A stretch of 64,000 nt of DNA from Blattamonas nauphoetae (lineage: Eukaryota; Preaxostyla; Oxymonadida). Under the pieces are notes generated by a model that ran no database searches, had not been told where the DNA came from, and saw only the letters and a list, made by a program, of their open reading frames with translations. Made by a program: the position numbers and the translations under genes. Below, piece by piece: positions 34,201 to 42,922 of the stretch. Where the stretch lies: contig JARBJD010000234.1 in the NCBI GenBank assembly GCA_033064195.1, positions 54,582 to 118,581 of the forward strand, in the 5' to 3' direction. How positions within the stretch are numbered: the first letter of the stretch is position 1; each line of letters begins with the position of its first letter.

Positions 34201-34917
34201 CTGCCGGAGGAGAATATGGATGATGGGATGGTGTGGACTGAGAAGGGGTATCATTATCCTGGTGGGTCGGGGGAGGGGAACGAGGGAGGAATTGAAACTC
34301 CTGATTTGGCGACTCTCCCATTGTATTATCGAAATCCAGCTGAAATCTTCGAACTCCAACCCCGACTCTCTCTTCAAGACTTCTCCACCTTCCGTCCATC
34401 CGATCGACGCATCACCCAATCCCAACCAACACCCTCCCATCTCTCCTCCACCATCCTTCTCAAGGAAATGCGAAACCTCAAAAAGACCACAACTTATGCC
34501 GGCAACAGCCTTGCCTCGATCCTCCTCTGGTCAGATCCGGAAGATCGGAATGGATTAACACGTTCTGAACGCGGGACAGGGTTTAAATTCGGGCCAGACG
34601 TGACAAATGTGTTTTTGGATGAAACTGGACTTGAAATGGTCATTCGTGCACACGAGAAGAAATCAACTGGATTCGCAATTCAAACAAGAACCCAGAGTCG
34701 GTTGCTCACTTTGGATTGTGCTCCGTCTTTGAACAAAGATCTCACTCGAGTGCGAGGCGCGTGGTGTCAGGTTGTGTTTGATGGAGGAAGGGAGGGAGAT
34801 GTGAAGGTCGCGAAAGGAACGATGGGTCAGATTGTGCGAAAACCACAGTTTTATGTCAGAATTGTGCAATTTAAGCCGGTCCAGCCGAGTGGGAAGAAGG
34901 AAAAGGAGGGAAGGTAG
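31278..34917 (+). CDS. PP5-type Ser/Thr phosphatase: TPR domain, very long linker, PPP domain
   Basis: Exons 31278-31335, 31381-31571, 31644-31674, 31715-31751, 31795-32082 and 32121-34917 join in phase through GT-AG introns to about 1,133 aa. Residues 10-125 form three TPR units (LLNAGNKFFY, INRSAAHHHLENYQSSLDDA, KGYYRRALANLALRHLPEAL), the last close to the PP5 signature. About 570 residues of Ser/Pro/Thr-rich linker follow. The catalytic motifs then appear: GDIHG (about 774), GDFVDRG (803), RGNHE (834) and HGG (885). An insert of about 110 residues precedes LLWSDPEDRNG (about 1003), and IRAHE follows. The usual SAPNYC motif is replaced by LDCAPSLNK. The TPR-PPP order and the YYRRA motif indicate PP5, but linker and insert make it over twice the normal length. 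The ATG choice is tentative, since a further 5' exon is possible near 31131. Confidence 0.85.
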
Positions 34918-35099
34918 TGTTTGGAGTGAGGGGTGTTTCTTCTGGTTGTGTTATTTTTTTGTTTCATTCTTGCCGTTCTCTACGACTCGCATCTCGCTTT
35001 TTCTCGCTTCATTTACAACTTTGAGTGGATTTCTCTGTGCAACTACACTCACGTACCAAACCTCCCTTAATTTGTCATTAATTCATCATCACTCTAAAC

Positions 35100-35884
35100 A
35101 TGACAACATATCCTCAACCGGAAGAGGTATCATCTTTTTTTACTCTCAATATCATTATAGTTAATGGCCAAAGGCATGTCATGGTTCGAAGACGAATCCA
35201 GATGGAAGAAAGTTAAGACGCAAGAAGGTGTTGACATTTACGAAGGAACTGGTCTGTCGGCCTCTTTATCGTTTGAATATTCGCAGAGAAATCAAGATTT
35301 CGTCAGTTTCGAGGAATTGGAATTATCAATAAACCATTCTCCCAAGGTCTGTTCTCCTCTCTCATTTCTTGATTCTACCGACCAGTTCTGAAGATACTCA
35401 ATGACTTCAGCCTCCGTCCTAAATGGAATGACAAAGTTATCGTTGCCGAAGTTGTTGAGAAATTTGATGACGACCACATGATCATCCACGTCAAGTTCAA
35501 TGGTTCACCAGTCACACACCGAGATTTCTGCTGCTACGCTCTTACGAAGATCACCGACGAAGAATTTATTGAAATTGAAACGTCCGTAACACATGAGAAG
35601 TGCCCAGAAGAGAAGGGCTTCGTTCGGGCACATGCTGAAATCACTGGTATGCACAAATCTTCATATTATATCCTAATTCAGGAAATAGACTTCAGAAAGT
35701 TGATGAAAATAATACTCGGATGACATATATGGGTCAAGTTGATTTGGCTGGGATGGTTCCGACATTCATCGCGAACATTGTGAACCAAGGCCAACCCATG
35801 GTCATCGCAGCCCTTCAAAAGTATCTTGACACACTTCCCGGAGACAGCGAGGCCGAACCGTCTCCATCTGTTGATCCTTCATGA
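35100..35884 (+). CDS. START-domain lipid-binding protein
   Basis: Exons 35100-35126, 35161-35350, 35386-35646 and 35682-35884 join in phase through introns of 34-36 nt to 226 aa. The body reads as a START (StAR-related lipid transfer) domain: WFEDESRWKKVKTQEGVDIY at the start, VFLKILNDFSLRPKWNDKV, VTHRDFCCYALTKI, CPEEKGFVRAHAEITG, TYMGQVDLAGMVPTFIANIV, and a C-terminal helix before the stop. START domains form a hydrophobic pocket that binds or carries one lipid such as sterol, phospholipid or ceramide. There is no membrane anchor, signal or extra domain, so it is likely a soluble carrier; the ligand cannot be told from sequence. It follows the PP5-like gene on the same strand after about 180 bp. 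Confidence 0.85.
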
Positions 35885-36598
35885 TAATTCGTCATTTTGT
35901 ATTTACAGTTTTCAATTCGTCTTTTCTCTTTGAACACAATATCGATTTGTGTGAACGGAAAAGAAAATCAAACATACATGATTCCAAAAAACGAAGAGAA
36001 CTTACATATCGAAGCCATGAGGGTACAGGACACGACGATGAAATGAAACGAATCAAAGAGAATGACAATGACATTATATAGAATGTATCAATAAAGAAAA
36101 TACCTCAAACAGATCGTGTATGGCTATGGAATGGCTGGAGTATGTAGTGGACTACATTTGTTGAGAAATTTGACTCTGTTGATGAAGAGTCAGGGAAGGC
36201 TGCAAAAGAGATATTCACTCGATGATACATGGAAATAATGGAGTTGATGAGATGCTTAGGAATATAGCAGGCGTTGAAAGTGCTTATAGCATTGCATGCG
36301 GAGAGAACTCGTCAAAGTTATTGATGAGGATCTGGTTCTGTTTGTCTGTCCGAATCTAGAAGAGATGAAGTAGTTTCCTCGCTTAACCACAATTCAAGAA
36401 AGTTCGGGTCGGGATAGAGATCTTCTGTATCCACCTCCATGTCAAGAATCTCGAATCCCATCTTGATCGGCAAAATCTTCTTGATTAAGGATTTAATGAG
36501 CCTTTTTGTTCTCCATTGCATGTTTGATTCGTGTGTATTCCATTGGAGGTTCATAGAGTGGATATATTTGGAAGAGGGACGGCACATCAAGATGGGTG
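35885..36598. other. 3' region between convergent genes
   Basis: Mostly AT-rich. A minus-strand frame at 36590-36318 (MGFEILDMEVDTEDLYP region) lies directly downstream of the helical-repeat gene and could be a further exon of it. No domain is recognised. Confidence 0.35.
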
Positions 36599-37609
36599 TC
36601 AGCGCGATTGATGGTCACTCCAATTGAGCGGGACATTCGCACCCATTTCGTTTAAAACTGATTTAGCCTGCCGTATTGTTTCTGAGAGAGGGTATCCACA
36701 CACTTTGTTACAAGCAAAGAGGTCTTCTTCATCAGCAAAACCTTCTTCATTCAGATGTGCCAATATGGCCTTGTTTCTCTCAATTCTCATCGATTTTTCA
36801 TGTTTCCATTGCGAGAAGCAATCAGAAAGACAATCCTGGAAAAACATGACGATGCGGCTGGTTGTGAACCACACAAGACACCGAGTCAACGTGAAGCATA
36901 TTGGCAGAGAAAGAACGAGGTCCAAAGTTCGTTGATCGGCAGGTGAGAGCTCAAGAAGAATCGTTAAGCAACGAGGAAATAGATGGGAAGTGTTGGTATC
37001 ATCGAGTTTATCGTAATGTCGACAAACGAAAATGAAAAACGATTCCAATGGCTGTATCACTTTGGCAAAGACTGTCTGACGGATCACTTCCTCCGTTACT
37101 TCGTTGGATGTGATCAAATGTGATATTGGACTTGGTCGAGCGAGAATAAGGATGTTAAAGATTGATGAGAAGAGAGGAAGGCAGCATTTCAGCATCGTAG
37201 TGGGGTTTAATCGCTGGAAGACTGTTTGCAGGGTGATGAAGAAGTCAGTTTCAAGGAACCTGAAGCGGGGCTTCAGATTGGAGAATGAGATAGTTCCTTC
37301 GAGCAGTTCTAACGCTCTGAGAACGACAGTTTCCTGACCACAGTCAAGAAGTGTGAGAAGTGCTCTGGCAAACCCATGACAGGTAGGATTTGGTTGAGGG
37401 AAAAGCGAGAATAGAATTTGGTCAGATTTTAGTCTTGCGTCGGTTTTCGGAGTTAGAAAGGATAGAAGGGGTACTGCACGGGAAAGTAGTTCTTCAGTCA
37501 GATCTCCTCCACGATGTATGAAAGATATGAGCGACACGAATGCTGTCGAGGCAAGAGAGAATGGTGTTTTCTGGTTTAGCATAATTTTGGCGAATAGCGG
37601 TCGGTCCAT
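36599..37609 (-). CDS. Helical-repeat (ARM/HEAT-like) family protein
   Basis: Uninterrupted 336-codon frame starting MDRPLFAKIML. The sequence is hydrophobic and helix-rich throughout, with Leu-rich segments such as RALLTLLDCGQETVVLRALELL, in the style of ARM/HEAT solenoids, and it has no catalytic motif or membrane signal. Residues near 230-310 (TRCLVWFTTSRIVMFFQDCL, NKAILAHLNEEGFADEEDL) match the pseudogene at 12643-14315, so this is a dispersed multigene family. A role in binding other proteins is the usual inference for such folds. A downstream exon may extend it to about 36318. Confidence 0.65.
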   Translation of the reverse strand: MDRPLFAKIMLNQKTPFSLASTAFVSLISFIHRGGDLTEELLSRAVPLLSFLTPKTDARLKSDQILFSLFPQPNPTCHGFARALLTLLDCGQETVVLRALELLEGTISFSNLKPRFRFLETDFFITLQTVFQRLNPTTMLKCCLPLFSSIFNILILARPSPISHLITSNEVTEEVIRQTVFAKVIQPLESFFIFVCRHYDKLDDTNTSHLFPRCLTILLELSPADQRTLDLVLSLPICFTLTRCLVWFTTSRIVMFFQDCLSDCFSQWKHEKSMRIERNKAILAHLNEEGFADEEDLFACNKVCGYPLSETIRQAKSVLNEMGANVPLNWSDHQSR

Positions 37610-37782
37610 GAATGAATCGGAGATAATGGTAGTTTTGGAACATGTAAAGAGACTCAGGACACGGTAGCCTGTATTTTCGAGAAGTGGTGAAGATCAAACC
37701 ATTCTTTGAGAACTATTGTCGTCCAGACAACAGTAGATAATCTTCAGACCATTGGGAATGATACTCCTTCAAATCATATCCG

Positions 37783-37790
37783 TGGCACTC
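37783..37790 (+). repeat. 8-bp target-site duplication, left
   Basis: TGGCACTC, repeated exactly at 39750-39757. Confidence 0.9.
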
Positions 37791-39749
37791 TAGGCTTGTC
37801 TGACCGGCCGAAAGTGGCGGTCAGTGTCAGTGGACAATTTTTCAAAGGGGAAGATCTCACCTCTCCATACAATACTTAATATTTAAGGGAAACAGGCAAG
37901 AAATCAGTTAGTAATGTCATGATTTGTGTACTGAAGCCGTGTGATAGCCTTTTTTCACTTATTTGTACGATTCGTCTCACTTTCATGATCCTTGTGCCTG
38001 TCCAGATCATCATCGCCTCGTTTTGTACTATTCTGCGGAACAAAGGTACTTGGTATGATTCTTTATCACTTTTTCTGTTTTGTTCTCAATTCTCTTCAGA
38101 AAAGATCTCGGAAGGTTCTCTATTGATTCATTCTAAATAAGAATGAGCAGCGATTCTAAACGATATCTGCTCAACAGCAACGAATGCTGAGTGAATCCAA
38201 CATCCTCAATCGAGACAGTTTCTGACGACATCGAAAGGAGTGAATCTACTTGAGAGGATTCCAGAATCGACAGAGCCTTTCCTTCTCCAGCAATCTCGAT
38301 TGTGTTTCCAGCATGCTGCGGAGTGCATTCGCTCATCGTTCCGGTTTTCATCAAAAGCGACCGTTCACATTGTGCGGGAAGACGAACACTCAAACCACTC
38401 ACCGATCCACACTCACTTGCCGACACCCAGCACAGCGACTCGTCCTTCCCATTCACTCCATCCACCACAATCGATTCTGGATGGTGGATGGGTTCTGTTG
38501 TTGTGTCTCCCCAAGCTGCACTCCGTGGCGATTCAGTGATGCTCAACGACGACGGAAGGGGAGGCGACAGCGACCACATCGACACGGCACCAACAAAAAG
38601 AGATATCGCTGAAAAGTTAACATGATCTTCAAGGAGAAGACCAGACTGATCGAGATCACATTCGAAATGGAAACGCCTCTCAATTCACTCCCCTCTCTCC
38701 CTCCCCCACTCCATTCTCACCACCGTCAGCATCATATCTCCTTCCGACGAACTTCAAGCAAACTAAATCTCACTGTCTGTGTCCCCATTCAGCCAAAGAA
38801 GCGAGCACCTCACCATTTCCCGCTTCGACATCGCGTACAAGCAATCAATGGAGTGTCCTCCTTACTGCTAGAACGAAGAGAAAACCTCATTCTCTGGTTT
38901 CCTGATCCTGCCCTCACCTCCACCACGATCGACACAATCTTGCCAATTTAATCCTCTCCACGGGACACACACGATGCAATCAACAGAAATACACCATTCT
39001 GCTTCACAGCACTCGCTTACTGAGATGGCACAAACACAAAATAGCTCAGCGAAAGGGACCCTCCCTCATTCTTCGAGATGATTTCTTGATCATCGTTGTT
39101 TCCAACTCATCCATCCGCTAAAGTCAGCACGATTGTCCAATCGCACAATCAGAGCGAAAAGGAACCCTTGCTGTCGCGTAAACAGTGACAGAACGCACAA
39201 GTGCGACAGTCTGTCAAATCCTTCGTCCACAATAAACAACATGATTCTGAGAAACAAGGTGACAAAATTTCACTTTCCACATTTCTTTTCACTTCCGGCG
39301 CTTTCTTGGTTGATGTGATATCTTTCAATTCACCATCTGGATGGAGATCCTTTCTGAGAGTGTTTTCATCTTTAAGGTTGGAGAAAACCAACCCAAACCC
39401 CTTTCTTTTGTTCTCAAAACGATACTGATGTGTGTGAAGCTGGGAAGCTTTTGCAAAGGTGCAGATGTTGTCACATCTCTGCTGTTTGAGATTGAAGTTC
39501 GTGACTGTATGGGTTCGATCGGTGTCATCAGACGAAAAAGAATCTGAAACAGCTGAATAACAATAAAAAGGATATAATCAAATCAAATCTAGAAGAAAAG
39601 ACACTGAAACTCATTCTCTTTTCAACTTAATATTTTTCCACTCCGGAGAAATGGTAACTTTGGATTATGGTTTCTGATATTTCTCCGGTCAGTGACCGTC
39701 AGTACTTTTCGGTGAAAACTGACCGGTCAGTGCCGGTCAGACAAGCCTA
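37791..39749. mobile_element. Non-autonomous hAT-like element carrying a gene fragment
   Basis: Perfect 18-bp terminal inverted repeats (TAGGCTTGTCTGACCGGC at the left end, its complement ending at 39749) are flanked by the identical octamer TGGCACTC. Inside each end the short motif CTGACCGG/CGGTCAGTG recurs several times, as subterminal repeats do in hAT elements. The 1,959-bp interior has no transposase but contains a piece of the beta-helix protein family. The 8-bp duplication and subterminal repeats favour hAT; Merlin-type elements are the alternative. Confidence 0.85.
38133..39100 (-). pseudogene. Beta-helix protein fragment inside the hAT-like element
   Basis: Minus-strand frame 38585-38133 reads SITESPRSAAWGDTTTE, then SVSGLSVRLPAQCERSLL, ending with alternating hydrophobic strands. 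It is homologous in DNA to the 5.2-kb segment (38481-38560 resembles 7760-7840, and 38976-39080 resembles 7895-7985). It is therefore an N-terminal portion of the same surface-protein family, without the rest of the gene. Frame changes occur near 38600-38980. Confidence 0.55.
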
Positions 39750-39757
39750 TGGCACTC
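39750..39757 (+). repeat. 8-bp target-site duplication, right
   Basis: TGGCACTC, identical to 37783-37790. Confidence 0.9.
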
Positions 39758-39845
39758 GGAACCAGTTTCCTCTCCCTCAGTACCCAACCGGTCTCGCTTC
39801 ATTCGCTCATTTACAATGAATGGAAGAATACTATTGAGCCACATC

Positions 39846-39851
39846 TTGAAC
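39846..39851 (+). repeat. 6-bp target-site duplication, left
   Basis: TTGAAC, immediately before the Maverick terminus. Repeated at 60475-60480. Confidence 0.9.
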
Positions 39852-40132
39852 AGTAGTGGTACAAGCGAAATGGGAACCAAACTGGCATAGGTGATACTCC
39901 TAGGAGAATTGGAACGAGAAATCATTTTGAATCTCAGAGCCAATTGATTTTTTTTAATATGACTCATTCCAATTTCCATCTCACTTACTACTGAAAATAT
40001 TGACATTTCAGAGTAGTCTATATTTGGCCGTACATTCAAAAATAAAGGCGAAAAACGGACCTCTTGAAAAGTGTCTTTTTTGAAGCTTTTTTTGAGTACT
40101 TTTAGAAAACAACGTCGATTTCTTTTTTTATT

Positions 40133-40153
40133 CAATTTTTTAATTTGTATAAA
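40133..40153 (+). promoter_or_regulatory. T-rich box before an ORF, Maverick
   Basis: TTTTTTAATTTGTATAAA directly before ATG 40154. The same box stands before ATG 42454 and ATG 42923 of the element. Confidence 0.55.
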
Positions 40154-40747
40154 ATGAGCAGCGTCTTGACACCAACACAACTCCTAGAAATTCTCGAGAA
40201 AGATAATTTGATCATGAAATCACCTCCAACTCTCAATCGACAAGGAACAACATATCTCACAGGAAGTACTTTCGAATACTACCTCGAAGAGAAACCAGAT
40301 GAAACTTATCAAGTGTACGTCAATAGTTTCGTCAAAGGATACAGACCACATCTGAATCGTCAGAAATATCTTCGACCAGCAAATCGTTGCACAAAAGAGA
40401 AGCTAATTGAATCAATGAAAAAAGAGAATTGTGAACTCATTTCTGAATACACTCATTCAAGTACTCCAGTAACGTATCGACATGAAGGAATCGAATGGAT
40501 AGTACTCCCATCAAAATGGATGAAAGGATTCAGAACTCATCAGAACAAACGAAAACGATACACACAATCGTTTGTTGAAAATGAATTGAAAAAAGAGAAT
40601 TGTGAACTCATTGGAACATACACAAAGGTACTTGAGCCATTCAAATATCGCGATTTACGAACAAAGAATGAGTTTTACGTTCGCTTGGACAATTGGTTGT
40701 ATTTTGGAGACCGTCCTCACTTGAAAAAGTACCATGAAAGGTCTTGA
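40154..40747 (+). CDS. Maverick TIR protein with three repeated ~50-residue modules
   Basis: Starts MSSVLTPTQLLEILEKDN (197 aa). Three modules each end in a W/F...G.RPH motif: VNSFVKGYRPH, KWMKGFRTH and NWLYFGDRPH. Between them, NCELISEYT and TPVTYRHEG recur. The modules are basic with conserved aromatic residues and may bind nucleic acid; that is inference. The gene lies wholly in the left TIR, so the element carried two copies. The right copy (59580-60181) is broken. I chose the ATG at 40154 over 40145 because it directly follows the T-rich box. Confidence 0.7.
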   Translation: MSSVLTPTQLLEILEKDNLIMKSPPTLNRQGTTYLTGSTFEYYLEEKPDETYQVYVNSFVKGYRPHLNRQKYLRPANRCTKEKLIESMKKENCELISEYTHSSTPVTYRHEGIEWIVLPSKWMKGFRTHQNKRKRYTQSFVENELKKENCELIGTYTKVLEPFKYRDLRTKNEFYVRLDNWLYFGDRPHLKKYHERS

Positions 40748-42432
40748 AACTACTGAAAATCTATTTTGACCCAAATCAATGAAATCCAATGTGAGAACCA
40801 TTTCGAAAAATTCTGCAAAAAATTCTAAAATGTCAGGGACACTGTCGGTCATCGATCAAAAACAATCCTGATGAAAATCGGTTGAGAATTCGTCGAACTG
40901 TGTACCGAACTTAGGTCCAAAAAGTGACGAAAAAGTCGATGTTCAGATTTCGCCACTATGAACACCTTTATGTCTCAAATTGTGTTCAAACACGTTCTAA
41001 AATTACGAAATTGATGTTGATAGGTGAAATTTTAGGAAAAAAGCACTTTTGAAAAAAAAGTTTGATCCGACCCCACAACATATTTTGAAAATGACAAAAT
41101 TTTTAAGGAGGAGAAAGTGACGTCTCGCTCTTCTCCTACACGTCACTTTTCGCCCTCTGATGGTCTCCGTAGGTGTCAAATCGATAGTGGACAGGTATTC
41201 GCGTCATTCGGTTCTGACGATCCTCGACACACGATCGTTTCCACAACTTTTTGTCAATTTTCATTTTACACGATTTTCCTTCAAACCACTTCACAATCGT
41301 ACTAAAACAACCCTTTTTTGAGAATTCTGGTTTTACACCTCCTATAGTTCGCTCTGGAGGGTCGGTTTTTCGATCACTCTTGTGACGACACACTTGCACC
41401 AACATTTTGACACTATAGATTTTTGGATCCGATTTTCACTGCAAATCCTTCTTTCTCACGGTATGAGTAAGGTGTGCTCGAATTTTGAGGAGATTTTGTC
41501 GGATAGTTCTCCCATAAAGTCACTTTTTCATGTTTTCACTTCTCAACTTTTGACTGTTTTTGTCACTTCAAAACCGACTGTAGTCCCTTTCATTTCATCA
41601 CTTTCTCTCCCCATTTCACATTTGATCTCTTCACCATTCCTCTTCATTTTGCTCAATTCACTTCCATTTTGTGGGCCGTTCTCACTTCACTAGCACATCA
41701 TTTTAGTCAAGTTTTCATCAACTTTTTATCAAAAACAGAGTAAAAGAAAGCGAAACAAGCATGAACGAAACGGGCAAGTATGAAACTGAGAGGGAAATTG
41801 ACGAACGTGAAAATGACGTGAAATGTGACACCAATAGTGAAAATGTCGCTTGTGTTTGGTCCTTTTTTGCTTAAAAACATCAAAAAGTGATCAAAAATGT
41901 ACGTGATATGATGAAGATTACGGAAAAATTCCGAGATATGAAGTGAGCCGTTGAAAGTGAGATCTCTGCAAAAGTCCGGAAAACTCAGTAAACGAGAATT
42001 AGTGTGAACTTACAGAGAAAAAGTTTCAGAGAAAGAAACATGAATGAAGTGGTTAAAAAGGATAATCAATGAGAAAATGAAGACAGAAGTGAGGCCAAAA
42101 ATGAAACAATAACTAGTGCAAAATTGGTGACAATTCAACCATAAACAGAGAGAACAGAGCTGAAAAAAGAAGAAAAGGAGAGTGGCATACTCGTTTTTCC
42201 ATAAAAGTGCAGAGATCCACGACCGATCCAGAAAACCCGCATATCTCTGCAAAAGTCCGGAATCTTCAAAAAACGGAGCATACCATGATGATCCTGGACA
42301 TCAGAAGAATCCGAAACGCACAGAATCGGAACGAAACAAGCACTCTTGAGAATTGAGTGATCGAACCCATTGATCCTCGATCTGAGTGACAAAACCAAAA
42401 CTGAGAAAACAACGAAAGAAATTTTATTTTTG

Positions 42433-42453
42433 AATTTTTTTAATTTGTATTAA
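42433..42453 (+). promoter_or_regulatory. T-rich box before an ORF, Maverick
   Basis: TTTTTTTAATTTGTATTAA before ATG 42454, the same as at 40133-40153. Confidence 0.55.
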
Positions 42454-42879
42454 ATGAATCCAACTGCGATGTACAAGGTCTCGTCAGAGACTTCGAACAC
42501 TCCGAAGTGGAGCGAAAGACGTCGAGTATGTTCAGAACAAGCATTAATTGAATCAATGAGAGAAGGGAACTGTTCGCTGGTCTCTGAGTATGTCAGAAAT
42601 AATGTGCCGGTGACGTATGTTCATGAGGGAGTTGAATGGAGAATAAAACCAAAGTTGTGGAATCAAGGAAACAGACCTCACAATGCAAAACGTCGTCACT
42701 ACACTCAATCATTCGTCGAAAATGAACTGAAGAAATACAATTGTGAACTCGTTGGAGAGTACACGAAAGTTCTGGTTCCATTCACATATCGAGAGATTGG
42801 TGGAAGTGAAGTGTTCAGAATTAGACTTGATGCATGGCTGACTGCTAAGAAAAAGCCCCATCTGAGAAAACAGAAATAA
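42454..42879 (+). CDS. Maverick protein with two modules related to the TIR protein
   Basis: 141 aa, starting MNPTAMYKVSSETS. It has two modules ending LWNQGNRPH and AWLTAKKKPH, with NCSLVSEYV and NCELVGEYTKV. It shares the run HYTQSFVENELKK (with RYTQ in place of HYTQ) with the 40154 protein, so the two are paralogues. The first 170 bp lie in the TIR and are duplicated, broken, at 57819-57948. A DNA-binding role is possible but unproven. Confidence 0.65.
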   Translation: MNPTAMYKVSSETSNTPKWSERRRVCSEQALIESMREGNCSLVSEYVRNNVPVTYVHEGVEWRIKPKLWNQGNRPHNAKRRHYTQSFVENELKKYNCELVGEYTKVLVPFTYREIGGSEVFRIRLDAWLTAKKKPHLRKQK

Positions 42880-42902
42880 ACGCTCAACTTTTTTTATTTT
42901 CG

Positions 42903-42922
42903 GATTTTTTAATTTGTAGTAA
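42903..42922 (+). promoter_or_regulatory. T-rich box before the PolB ORF
   Basis: GATTTTTTAATTTGTAGTAA before ATG 42923. This is the third close match to the box at 40133 and 42433. Confidence 0.55.

Larger units (their letters stand above)
39852..42622 (+). repeat. Left terminal inverted repeat of the Maverick
   Basis: About 2.77 kb, matching 57819-60474 inverted, with matching landmarks at the terminus, at 40154 (ORF start), at 41461 and at 42454. It contains one complete ORF and the beginning of a second. The 40748-42453 part is non-coding and rich in CACTTTT-like words. Confidence 0.9.

Noticed and set aside
41117-41693. Additional Maverick genes in the non-coding part of the left TIR
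   Set aside because: Short frames are not kept in the matching right TIR and lack the upstream T-rich box.
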